A DNA stretch of 9,350 nt from an uncultured Propionibacteriaceae bacterium (lineage in GTDB: Bacteria; Actinomycetota; Actinomycetes; Propionibacteriales; Propionibacteriaceae), in contig CAMCJC010000078.1 of the NCBI GenBank assembly GCA_945875065.1, positions 1-9,350 of the forward strand. The letters are read 5' to 3'. The stretch's first letter is position 1. Every line of letters starts with the position of its first letter. Below the pieces are notes generated by a model. It saw only the letters and a list, made by a program, of their open reading frames with translations, was not told where the DNA came from and did not search any database. Of the stretch, positions 1 through 6,332 are shown one piece after another. The position numbers were made by a program, and so were the translations under genes.

Positions 1-1019
1 CGGCTCAGCTCGGTCGTGGCGTCAAGGTGCGCGAACGTCGTCGCGGGGGCGGGGTCGGTGTAGTCGTCGGCGGGCACATAGATGGCCTGCATCGACGTGA
101 TCGAGTGGCCACGCGTCGAGGTGATGCGCTCCTGCAACTGACCCATCTCGTCCGCCAGGTTCGGCTGGTAGCCCACCGCGGAGGGCATGCGGCCGAGCAG
201 CGTTGAGACCTCGGAGCCGGCCTGGGTGAACCGGAAGATGTTATCGATGAACAACAGCACGTCCTGGTTCTGGACGTCGCGGAAGTACTCCGCCATCGTC
301 AGCGCCGACAGCGCGACGCGCAGACGTGTGCCCGGCGGCTCGTCCATCTGGCCGAACACGAGGGCGGTGTCCTTGAGGACGCCCGCCTCCTCCATCTCGT
401 TGATGAGGTCGTTGCCTTCGCGGGTCCGCTCCCCCACGCCGGCGAACACCGAGGTGCCACCGAAGTTATGGGCGATGCGGTAGATCATCTCCTGGATGAG
501 GACGGTCTTGCCGACACCGGCCCCGCCAAACAGGCCGATCTTGCCGCCCTTGACGTACGGGGTCAGCAGGTCGAGTACCTTGATGCCGGTCTCCAGCATC
601 TCGGTGCGGGATTCCAGCGCGTCGAACTCCGGGGCCGGCCGGTGAATCGGCCACCGCTCGGTGATCTGAATGCTGTTCGGGTCGACGTTCAAGACGTCAC
701 CGGTCACGTTCCACACGTGGCCCTTCGTGATGTCACCGACGGGAACGGAGATCGGGGCACCGGTGTCGCGAACCTCAGCACCGCGGCGCATGCCGTCGGT
801 GGGTTTCAAAGCGATGGCGCGGACGAGGTTGTCGCCGATGTGCAGGGCGGTCTCCATCGTCATGGTGCGCTTGGTGCCCATGACTTCGGTCTGGACCAGC
901 AAGGCGTTACCGATCTCGGGGATCTGGTCAGCCGCGAACTCAACATCCACGACGGGGCCGATGACCCGGGCGACGCGGCCCACGCCCGCGACGGTCGGGG
1001 TAGCTGCAGTGGCAGTCAT
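1..1019 (-). CDS. atpD: F1 ATP synthase subunit beta, C-terminus cut by window edge
   Basis: This is the catalytic subunit of F1, making ATP from ADP and phosphate in the alpha3beta3 hexamer on the cytoplasmic side. The first 339 residues are present and the frame is open to the left edge; by family length (about 480) roughly 140 residues are missing, including the DELSEED region. Visible are the N-terminal beta-barrel (about 1-85), the Walker A loop GGAGVGKT at 165-172, GERTREGND at 196-204 with the catalytic glutamate E197, and the Walker B strand LLFIDN at 255-260. The sequence ends in the ADDYTDPAPATTFAHLDAT region, just before the expected SR that follows 'LS'. The ATG lies 16 nt after the atpG stop and has an AAGGA ribosome binding site 6 nt ahead. 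It is the last gene seen in the operon; atpC (epsilon) is expected next, outside the window. All key residues in view are intact. Confidence 0.98.
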   Translation of the reverse strand, partial: MTATAATPTVAGVGRVARVIGPVVDVEFAADQIPEIGNALLVQTEVMGTKRTMTMETALHIGDNLVRAIALKPTDGMRRGAEVRDTGAPISVPVGDITKGHVWNVTGDVLNVDPNSIQITERWPIHRPAPEFDALESRTEMLETGIKVLDLLTPYVKGGKIGLFGGAGVGKTVLIQEMIYRIAHNFGGTSVFAGVGERTREGNDLINEMEEAGVLKDTALVFGQMDEPPGTRLRVALSALTMAEYFRDVQNQDVLLFIDNIFRFTQAGSEVSTLLGRMPSAVGYQPNLADEMGQLQERITSTRGHSITSMQAIYVPADDYTDPAPATTFAHLDATTELS

Positions 1020-1025
1020 AGTCTT

Positions 1026-1030
1026 TCCTT
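1026..1030 (-). promoter_or_regulatory. Ribosome binding site of atpD
   Basis: AAGGA lies 6 nt before the ATG of atpD, in the short gap after the TAA stop of atpG. It is one of the clearer Shine-Dalgarno sequences in the operon. It fits independent initiation on beta, which is needed in three copies per complex against one gamma. Confidence 0.7.
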
Positions 1031-1035
1031 ATTCG

Positions 1036-1944
1036 TTATCCGGCTGACTCGGACAGCGCCGCGGCGCCACCGACGATTTCAGTGATTTCCTGGGTGATCT
1101 CCGCCTGGCGCGCCTGGTTCGCCTCACGGGTTAGGCGCTCGATCAACTGTTGTGCGTTGTCCGTGGCCGACTTCATGGCTCGCTGCCGGCTCGCCAGCTC
1201 GGAGGCGCTGGACTGCAGCAGAGCCGTGAAGATGCGGTTCGCTACGTACATCGGCAGAACGTTGTCTAGCACCTTCTGCGGCGATGGCTCGAACTCGTAG
1301 TAGGGCAAGTAGTCCAAGTCGTCGCCCTCAGGGTCGTCGGAATCTTCGACGACGAGCGGCAGCAACCTAACTGCGTTCGCCTCCTGCGTCAGCATCGAGA
1401 CGAACCGTGTGCCTACCACGTGAATCTGGTCGACGCCGCCGTCCTCGTAAGGCGCCAGGAACTTGGAGATCAGCACGTCGGCGATCTCCTTGGCGTGCCG
1501 GTACTCCGGGGCGGTGGAGAAGCCAGTCCAGCTTTGCTCGATCGGGCGCTTGCGGAACTCGAAGTAGCCGACGCCACGGTTGCCGGTCAGGTACTGCACA
1601 ACCTCCTGCCCCTCTCCAACGAGCTTCGCGTGTAGGTGCTCCGCCGTGCGAATCACGTTCGCCGAGTAGGCTCCGGCCAGCCCCCGGTCACCCGTGATGA
1701 CCAGCATCGCCGAGCGGCGGGGCGGCTGCACGTCCTCCAACAGCGGGTGCTCGATGACGTCCGAGTATGTCGCCAGCGCGGAGACCGCGTGGGTCAGAGC
1801 CTCGGTATAGGGCAGGGCGGCCCGCGCCGCTTGCTGTGCCTTGATGATGCGGGAGGCTGCGATCAGCTCCATAGCGCGCGTGATCTTCTTCGTCGTCGCG
1901 ACGGAGTTTCGGCGCTGCCTCAGTTCCCGCAGGCTGCTACCCAT
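1036..1944 (-). CDS. atpG: F1 ATP synthase subunit gamma
   Basis: This is the central rotor shaft, whose coiled coil turns inside alpha3beta3 and couples Fo rotation to catalysis. The protein has 302 residues. The N-terminal helix shows the family signature (RRNSVATTKKITRAMELIAA, 11-30), and the C-terminal helix (about 235-300) carries the matching heptad-like pattern with QSSASELASRQRAMKSATDNA-type sequence. The middle is the Rossmann-like domain (ITGDRGLAGAYSANV). An acidic stretch (EDSDDPEGDDLDY) sits before the C-terminal helix. The frame is open 40 codons further upstream, but that extension would overlap the end of atpA; MGSSLRELRQRR is the normal N-terminus, and it starts 1 nt after the atpA TGA. 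No strong ribosome binding site is seen, so translational coupling to atpA is likely. Stop is TAA. Confidence 0.97.
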   Translation of the reverse strand: MGSSLRELRQRRNSVATTKKITRAMELIAASRIIKAQQAARAALPYTEALTHAVSALATYSDVIEHPLLEDVQPPRRSAMLVITGDRGLAGAYSANVIRTAEHLHAKLVGEGQEVVQYLTGNRGVGYFEFRKRPIEQSWTGFSTAPEYRHAKEIADVLISKFLAPYEDGGVDQIHVVGTRFVSMLTQEANAVRLLPLVVEDSDDPEGDDLDYLPYYEFEPSPQKVLDNVLPMYVANRIFTALLQSSASELASRQRAMKSATDNAQQLIERLTREANQARQAEITQEITEIVGGAAALSESAG

Positions 1945-1945
1945 A

Positions 1946-3580
1946 TCAACCCCGGCTCTTGCGGACGATCGTCTCCTGACCGATCTCGGCCTCGTCCATC
2001 GGCGCGAAGTCCTCGCGGCCCAGCATGAGGCCCTCGGAGGTCCTGAAGACGTTCTTGAACTCACCCAGCGCCTTCAGCGTCGCTTCCTTGAGGTCGTCGC
2101 CGAAGACCTTGCTGGAGGCGATACTCGAAAGGACGTCGGTGTGGTGCCCCAGGTAGTCGAGGAACTCTTGCTCGAAGCGGAGCACATCTTGCACCGGGAC
2201 CTCGTCGAAGTGACCCTCGACGCCGCACCAGACGGAGATGACCTGCTGTTCAACCGGGTACGGCGCGTACTGCCCTTGCCGGAGCAACTCTACGAGCCGG
2301 GCACCGCGGTCCAGCTGCTGGCGGGAAGCCGCGTCCAGGTCGGAGGCGAACATGGCAAAGGCCTGCATGTCGCGGTACTGGGCGAGGTTGATCTTGAGGG
2401 ACCCGGCAACTGATTTCATAGCCTTGATTTGCGCGGCGCCGCCGACCCGCGAGACCGAGATGCCGACATCGATCGCCGGGCGCTGATTCGCGTTGAACAG
2501 GTCGGACTGAAGGAAGATTTGGCCGTCGGTGATCGAGATCACGTTGGTTGGGATGTAGGCGGACACGTCGTTCGCCTTGGTCTCGATGATCGGCAGCCCG
2601 GTCATCGAGCCGCCGCCCAACTCGGCTGAGAGCTTCGCGCAGCGCTCCAGCAGACGCGAGTGGAGGTAGAAGACGTCACCGGGATACGCCTCGCGGCCCG
2701 GAGGGCGACGCAGCAGGAGGGACATAGCACGGTACGCCTCAGCCTGCTTGGTGAGATCGTCGAAGACGATCAGGACGTGCTTGCCTTCGTACATCCAGTG
2801 CTGACCGATGGCCGAGCCGGTGTACGGGGCAATGTACTTGTAGCCCGCCGGATCGGAGGCAGGGGCGTGGACGATGGTGGTGTACTCCATCGCTCCAGCC
2901 GCTTCGAGGGTGCCACGCACCTCCGCCACGGTGGAGCCTTTCTGGCCGATCGCGACATAGATGCAACGAACCTGCTGCGTCGGATCGCCGGTCTCCCAGT
3001 TGGTCTTTTGATTGATGATCGTGTCGATCGCGATGGCGGTCTTGCCGGTCTTGCGGTCGCCGATGATCAACTGGCGCTGGCCACGACCGATGGGGGTCAT
3101 GGCGTCGATCGCCTTCAGACCGGTCTGAAGCGGCTCGCGGACCTCCTGGCGATCCATGACGCCAGCCGCCTGGAGTTCTAGGGCGCGCCGCCCCACCAGG
3201 TCCTTGATTTCGCCGAGCCCGTCGATGGGGTTGCCCATCGCGTCCACGACGCGGCCGAGGTAGCCGTCGCCGACGGGGACCGACAGGACCTCGCCCGTGC
3301 CGTGCACGACCGAACCCTCGTCGATGCCGTCGGAATCGCCGAGGACGACGACGCCGATCTCACGCTCTTCGAGGTTGAGGGCGATACCCATGGTGCCGTT
3401 AGCAAAACGCAACAGCTCGTTCGCCATCGCCGAGGGCAGGCCCTCGACACGCGCGATGCCGTCGCCGGAGGTGACGACGACGCCAACCTCGGTCTTGCTG
3501 GCAGCGGCCGGCTGATACGAGGAGACGAACTCGTCCAGCGCGCTGCGGATCTCGTCCGGACTGATGGTGAGTTCACCCAT
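1946..3580 (-). CDS. atpA: F1 ATP synthase subunit alpha
   Basis: This non-catalytic nucleotide-binding subunit forms the alpha3beta3 ring and supplies the arginine finger to the beta active sites. At 544 residues it is about 30 longer than the E. coli protein; the extra length is largely a C-terminal tail (about 518-544, acidic, then ending KSRG), as is usual in Actinomycetota. The N-terminal beta-barrel spans about 28-95. Walker A GDRKTGKT is at 174-181, the Walker B strand HVLIVFDD at 268-275, and GISVSRVGGAAQ at 373-384 holds the arginine finger R378. ATG was chosen because two purine-rich sites (AGGAAAG and AGGA) lie 9 and 4 nt ahead in the 26-nt gap after atpH. The next gene, atpG, begins 1 nt after the stop. 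Confidence 0.98.
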   Translation of the reverse strand: MGELTISPDEIRSALDEFVSSYQPAAASKTEVGVVVTSGDGIARVEGLPSAMANELLRFANGTMGIALNLEEREIGVVVLGDSDGIDEGSVVHGTGEVLSVPVGDGYLGRVVDAMGNPIDGLGEIKDLVGRRALELQAAGVMDRQEVREPLQTGLKAIDAMTPIGRGQRQLIIGDRKTGKTAIAIDTIINQKTNWETGDPTQQVRCIYVAIGQKGSTVAEVRGTLEAAGAMEYTTIVHAPASDPAGYKYIAPYTGSAIGQHWMYEGKHVLIVFDDLTKQAEAYRAMSLLLRRPPGREAYPGDVFYLHSRLLERCAKLSAELGGGSMTGLPIIETKANDVSAYIPTNVISITDGQIFLQSDLFNANQRPAIDVGISVSRVGGAAQIKAMKSVAGSLKINLAQYRDMQAFAMFASDLDAASRQQLDRGARLVELLRQGQYAPYPVEQQVISVWCGVEGHFDEVPVQDVLRFEQEFLDYLGHHTDVLSSIASSKVFGDDLKEATLKALGEFKNVFRTSEGLMLGREDFAPMDEAEIGQETIVRKSRG

Positions 3581-3606
3581 TGCGTCCTACTTTCCTAGCT
3601 TCATGT

Positions 3607-4398
3607 TCAGTTCAGGAGTCGTCGCGCATCATTGAGGCGCGCGGCGATGGTGGATTCGTAGACCTCGGAGCCCAGGGCGACACTCATACCGCCGAGCACG
3701 TTCGGGTCTACTTCGAACTGGAGGAACACCCTTCCGCCGACCTGGGCTTCGAGCGCGTTCCGCAGCCGAGCGATCCGGCCGACGTCGAGGGGTCTCGCGA
3801 CCGTCACCCGCGCGATCGTTTCGCGTGCCAGCTCGGCCGCTAGCCCGAGGTAGGCCCGCAGCGTCAAAGCAACTGTGCGGCTTCGGGCGGCCGTGGCGCG
3901 GCTAGCCAACAGCGCGGCGACCGGGGTCACCTTCCCGGTGACCAGCCTGGCGATCAGCGCGCGACGATCCGCCAGGGACCGGCCACGGTTCCGCAGCGCG
4001 TCGGCCAGCTCCGGGGAGCCATCAATCGTTGCGGCCAGCTGAGTGAGCTCCTCCTGGACGCTCTCCAGCTTCCCGGCGTCTCGGGCTGTGCGCAGCAGGC
4101 CGCGCACGCCTTGGCGTTCGATCGCATCGACCAGGACCCGGGCGCTCGGCCAAGCCTTGCCGGCGATCTCACCAACGATCGTCACAGCGTTTACCGACAG
4201 CCGCCCGCTGAACAAACGGTTGGCGAGCGCCTGCCGGTCGGCTGCCGAGGCCGACGGATCGGACAGGGCACGGCGCAGCGGGGGCTGTTCCTCAAGCAAA
4301 TCGACGACGGCGAACAGCTCGCCCGCCGCCTGCTCGTCGACGCGGGTGGCGTCGGCGGTCACGTCGAAGGAGCTGAGGGCGACGTCGTGAGACTTCAT
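3607..4398 (-). CDS. atpH: F1 ATP synthase subunit delta (long actinobacterial form)
   Basis: Delta caps alpha3beta3 and ties it to the b-subunit stalk, forming part of the stator (homologue of mitochondrial OSCP). The protein has 263 residues against 177 in E. coli. The C-terminal OSCP signature is recognisable at about 235-262 (GGMSVALGSEVYEST, then RLNDARRLL). The extra length is explained by an internal repeat: residues about 27-75 align without gaps to about 117-165 at an offset of 90, sharing AL, ADR, AL, RL and G at equivalent positions. It is thus an N-terminal-domain duplication rather than the b-delta fusion of mycobacteria; b is a separate gene upstream. The ATG overlaps the atpF TGA (ATGA), which implies coupled translation and matches the tight physical contact between b and delta. 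No strong ribosome binding site precedes it. Stop is TGA. Confidence 0.95.
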   Translation of the reverse strand: MKSHDVALSSFDVTADATRVDEQAAGELFAVVDLLEEQPPLRRALSDPSASAADRQALANRLFSGRLSVNAVTIVGEIAGKAWPSARVLVDAIERQGVRGLLRTARDAGKLESVQEELTQLAATIDGSPELADALRNRGRSLADRRALIARLVTGKVTPVAALLASRATAARSRTVALTLRAYLGLAAELARETIARVTVARPLDVGRIARLRNALEAQVGGRVFLQFEVDPNVLGGMSVALGSEVYESTIAARLNDARRLLN

Positions 4399-4946
4399 CG
4401 CGTCTTACCCGCCGCTTCGAGTTCGTCGAGGAAACGGTCGACGGTCCGATTGGCGCGCTCGTCGTCGGCCAGGGACTCACCGACGATCTTCCCAGCGAGC
4501 GTCGTGGCTAGGCCACCGATCTCGCCGCGGAGCTCCGTCATCAACTGGGTCCGCTCGGCCTCCAGCTGAGCGCGCCCCGAGGCGAGAATCCGATCGGACT
4601 CCTTGGTCGCCTTTTCTCGGGCCTCAGCTAGCAGCTGGGCTCCGGCGTTCTTCGCTTCCTCTCGGATCTTGGCGGCCTCCTCACGGGCCGAGCTCAACTG
4701 CTCGTTGTACTCAGCCAGCGCGGCCTTGGCCTCAGCCTCGGCCTGCTCGGCACGGTTCAGGCCACCCTCGATCCGCTGGTACCGCTCGTCATACAGCTTC
4801 TCGAAGGCCGGGACGACGGCCTTCCACATGACGAGGAACACCAGCAGCATCAAGATGATGCCGACGATGACCTCAGAGAGATGATGGGGCAGAAGGGGTC
4901 CGAGGTCGATTCCGGACTCAAGCAACGCCCCTGCAACGGGGACCAC
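4395..4946 (-). CDS. atpF: Fo ATP synthase subunit b
   Basis: This is the peripheral stalk subunit, anchored in the membrane by one N-terminal helix and reaching to delta as a dimeric coiled coil. It has 183 residues: a short extracytoplasmic start, a membrane segment at about 24-47 (IVGIILMLLVFLVMW), then a long charged, alanine- and glutamate-rich helix from about 48 to the end (for example AEAEAKAALAEYNEQL and KIREEAKNAGAQLLAEARE). The start is GTG, 11 nt after the atpE stop, with a weak AGGG about 7 nt ahead. No later start keeps the whole membrane segment with a better site, but the exact N-terminus is less certain than the gene. It overlaps atpH by 4 nt. Only one b-type gene is present in the window, so a homodimeric stalk is likely. 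Confidence 0.95.
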   Translation of the reverse strand: MVPVAGALLESGIDLGPLLPHHLSEVIVGIILMLLVFLVMWKAVVPAFEKLYDERYQRIEGGLNRAEQAEAEAKAALAEYNEQLSSAREEAAKIREEAKNAGAQLLAEAREKATKESDRILASGRAQLEAERTQLMTELRGEIGGLATTLAGKIVGESLADDERANRTVDRFLDELEAAGKTR

Positions 4947-4957
4947 GCCGAACCCTG

Positions 4958-5182
4958 TCAGCGCAGCACGAATGCGAGGGCGATGGCGATGATGGCCAGC
5001 GCCTCGACCACGGCAAAGCCGATGAAGGCGGTGCTCATCATGGCGCCGCGAGCCTCAGGCTGACGGGCGGTGCCGTTGATGACGGACGCGAAGATCCAGG
5101 CCACGCCCAGGGCCGGGGCGATGGTGGCGATCGCGTAACCGATCATGTTGAGCGAGCCATTGATTTCCAGGAGGGACAGCAT
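4958..5182 (-). CDS. atpE: Fo ATP synthase subunit c
   Basis: This is the proteolipid of the rotor ring, carrying ions across the membrane. It has 74 residues in a two-helix hairpin: helix 1 at about 10-36, the polar loop with the invariant RQP at 40-42, and helix 2 at about 50-73 with the ion-binding carboxylate E60 (FAVVEALAI). Aligned on RQP, the sites that bind sodium in Na+-coupled rings are hydrophobic here (V27, V58, A61), so proton coupling is inferred. The helix-1 packing motif, usually GxGxGxG, reads A22-P-A24-L-G26-V-A28, followed by W29; this alanine-rich form is uncommon. ATG is supported by an AAAGGA site. A 54-nt gap with a hairpin separates it from atpB, fitting the need for many c copies per complex. 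Confidence 0.97.
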   Translation of the reverse strand: MLSLLEINGSLNMIGYAIATIAPALGVAWIFASVINGTARQPEARGAMMSTAFIGFAVVEALAIIAIALAFVLR

Positions 5183-5187
5183 GGTTT

Positions 5188-5193
5188 TCCTTT
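5188..5193 (-). promoter_or_regulatory. Ribosome binding site of atpE
   Basis: AAAGGA ends 5 nt before the ATG of atpE. The surrounding leader is A-rich (GAAAGGAAAACC), unlike the GC-rich bulk of the window. An unstructured A-rich initiation region directly after a hairpin would favour frequent initiation on atpE. Confidence 0.7.
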
Positions 5194-5200
5194 CGGATGG

Positions 5201-5224
5201 CTCCCGGCCGACTTGGTCCGGGAG
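5201..5224. repeat. GC-rich hairpin between atpB and atpE
   Basis: CTCCCGG (5201-5207) and CCGGGAG (5218-5224) form a perfect 7-bp inverted repeat. The loop can close by two more pairs (CC 5208-5209 with GG 5215-5216), leaving one bulged base. In the operon transcript it sits about 18 nt before the atpE start with no U-run after it, so it is unlikely to terminate the operon; an RNA processing or stability element is more plausible. Read on the plus strand it is followed 4 nt later by five T residues (5229-5233), which resembles a weak intrinsic terminator for antisense transcription. The function is inferred, but the repeat is plain in the sequence. Confidence 0.6.
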
Positions 5225-5236
5225 TCGGTTTTTCGA

Positions 5237-6034
5237 TCAGTGCGCCTCGGCGACCGAGGTGGACACGTACTGAGCGGTAAGAACGGTGAAGATGTAGGCC
5301 TGGAGGGCACCGATGAACAGTTCCAGGAACAAAATGGCGAAGCTGAACAGAACCGAGACAGCCCCCGAAACGTTGAAGACGGGGTTACCGGCGTAGGTCA
5401 GCAGGAACGACCCGCCCACGACGAACACGAGCACGACAAGGTGTCCGGCGAACATGTTGGCGAACAGACGCAGGGCGAGCGTGACTGGGCGGGTGACGAA
5501 CGTCGCGAGGAACTCGAGCGGGATGATCAGCCACAGGAGGTACCACGGAACGCCCTCAGGGATGAGCGCCTTCTTGAGGAATCCGATGCCGAACTTGTGG
5601 AAGCCCGCACCGACGTAGACGCACCACGACAGGAACGCCAAGCCGTAAGCGAAGCCGACGTTGCTGAAAGTCGGCAGCATGAAGACGAAAAACTCACCGA
5701 ACCAGTTGTTGATGAGCAGGAACGAGAACAGTCCCAGGAGATACGGCAGGAACTTCTTGTAATCCTGGTGCAGGATGTCGCGCGCGATGCCGTTGCGGAC
5801 GAACTCGTAGATGTACTCGGCGAAGAACTGTCCCTTGGAGGGTTTCAGCTTAAGCCTGCGGGAGGCGAGCCACCACAGGCCGACAACCAACAGTGCGCCG
5901 ATGACCGCCTGCCAGAACGGCTTGTTCATCCAGACGGGCGTGCCGGGGATGACGGGGACATCGAAGATGAAGTCGTTCACGCTCGGCGGGGTGTAACCAC
6001 CGCCGCCTTCCGTCGGAAGAGCCCAAGGGATCAC
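5237..6034 (-). CDS. atpB: Fo ATP synthase subunit a
   Basis: This membrane stator subunit forms the two ion half-channels against the c-ring. It has 265 residues with about five to six hydrophobic segments (roughly 41-57, 97-113, 117-140, 162-182, 188-214, 227-255). The essential arginine is R189 in PVTLALRLFANMFAGHL, equivalent to E. coli R210. H198 and E238 occupy the E. coli E219 and H245 positions, a known natural swap of this pair. The conserved glutamine Q245 (IGALQAYIFTVL) follows. The start is GTG with GGGAG 7 nt ahead, 3 nt after the stop of the small atpZ-like gene, so the two are probably co-translated. It is followed by the 54-nt hairpin-containing gap before atpE. It is complete, with no missing key residue. 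Confidence 0.97.
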   Translation of the reverse strand: MIPWALPTEGGGGYTPPSVNDFIFDVPVIPGTPVWMNKPFWQAVIGALLVVGLWWLASRRLKLKPSKGQFFAEYIYEFVRNGIARDILHQDYKKFLPYLLGLFSFLLINNWFGEFFVFMLPTFSNVGFAYGLAFLSWCVYVGAGFHKFGIGFLKKALIPEGVPWYLLWLIIPLEFLATFVTRPVTLALRLFANMFAGHLVVLVFVVGGSFLLTYAGNPVFNVSGAVSVLFSFAILFLELFIGALQAYIFTVLTAQYVSTSVAEAH

Positions 6035-6037
6035 GCG

Positions 6038-6256
6038 TCAACTCCCGTATCTTTTGATGATCATGTAGATGCTGGCGGCAAGACCCACTATCAGGCCCAG
6101 CGGCAACAGCCACGAGGTCTTCCAGTGCTGGTCTCCAAGCCAACCGAGCCCGCCATAGAAGAGCAGCCCGGCAAGAATGTAACTGAGCACAACCATGCCG
6201 TCCTCGGTACCGCCACGGTGCGCAGGCTTGTCCTCAGTCGGTGGTTTGGTGCCCAT
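6038..6256 (-). CDS. AtpZ/AtpI-family small membrane protein
   Basis: This 72-residue protein has a charged, proline-containing N-terminus (1-20) and two membrane helices (about 21-40 and 49-67), joined by a short loop with a glycine-aspartate pair (G41-D42) and a final KRYGS. The pattern of two glycine-rich helices with LGD at the turn, placed directly before atpB, fits the AtpZ (ATPase gene 1) family, which assists ATP synthase assembly or stability and has been linked to Mg2+/Ca2+ transport together with AtpI. The stop lies 3 nt before the atpB GTG, and the atpB ribosome binding site is inside its last codons. Upstream are a promoter-like sequence and an inverted repeat. The ATG has no clear ribosome binding site. 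The family call is by size, topology and position, so the function is less sure than the gene. Confidence 0.8.
   Translation of the reverse strand: MGTKPPTEDKPAHRGGTEDGMVVLSYILAGLLFYGGLGWLGDQHWKTSWLLPLGLIVGLAASIYMIIKRYGS
6042..6046 (-). promoter_or_regulatory. Ribosome binding site of atpB
   Basis: GGGAG lies 7 nt ahead of the GTG of atpB and inside the last codons of the atpZ-like gene. It decides the GTG start: no ATG nearby gives a full-length subunit a with a comparable site. Confidence 0.65.
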
Positions 6257-6294
6257 GTCGGGTCAGAGCCTAGCGGAAATCGCGCCCCGTGACA
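6257..6294 (-). promoter_or_regulatory. Possible promoter of the atp genes
   Basis: In the 59-nt gap before the atpZ-like gene, the minus strand shows TGTCAC (6294-6289) as a -35-like and TAGGCT (6272-6267) as a -10-like hexamer, 16 nt apart. This is close to the actinobacterial housekeeping pattern (TTGAC, TANNNT). Initiation 7-8 nt after the -10 would fall within about 3 nt of the ATG at 6256, giving a nearly leaderless mRNA. That agrees with the lack of a ribosome binding site there. It is a pattern match only. Confidence 0.35.
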
Positions 6295-6300
6295 CACCAA

Positions 6301-6332
6301 ACGTTCACGGCGAACTCACTCGTCGTGAACGT
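6301..6332. repeat. Near-perfect 13-bp inverted repeat at the atpI-like/atpZ-like junction
   Basis: Arms ACGTTCACGGCGA (6301-6313) and TCGTCGTGAACGT (6320-6332) match as inverted repeats in 12 of 13 positions, with a 6-nt loop. The TGA stop of the atpI-like gene (6318-6316) lies in the loop. The single mismatch is G/T on the plus strand and A/C in the operon transcript. In that transcript the hairpin is followed by UUGGUGUGU, not a clean U-run, so at best it is a weak terminator or attenuator. As DNA it could be a dimer-binding operator about 58 nt before the start site inferred for the adjacent promoter-like sequence. The repeat is certain, its role unknown. Confidence 0.65.

Noticed and set aside
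468..1085. Plus-strand open frame of 205 codons opposite atpD
   Set aside because: It lies on the complement of the beta subunit including its Walker A loop, and its product shows no recognisable domain.
1945..2064. N-terminal extension of AtpG by 40 residues
   Set aside because: It would overlap the atpA end by over 100 nt and precede the standard gamma N-terminus; the extension is arginine- and serine-rich shadow sequence.
3607..4946. Mycobacterial-type b-delta fusion
   Set aside because: A TGA stop separates the frames, atpH has its own ATG in an ATGA overlap, and each protein has its normal domains. No frameshift is needed.
4958..5182. Sodium-coupled ATP synthase
   Set aside because: The positions that carry glutamine, serine or threonine ligands in sodium-binding c-rings are V27, A61 and L62 here, so a proton-type site is more likely.
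5213..6292. Long plus-strand open frame of 359 codons opposite atpB and the atpZ-like gene
   Set aside because: It is the antisense of two well-supported membrane protein genes. Its product is a highly charged, low-complexity sequence rich in E, Q, D and R, which is what the complement of hydrophobic codons gives in GC-rich DNA.
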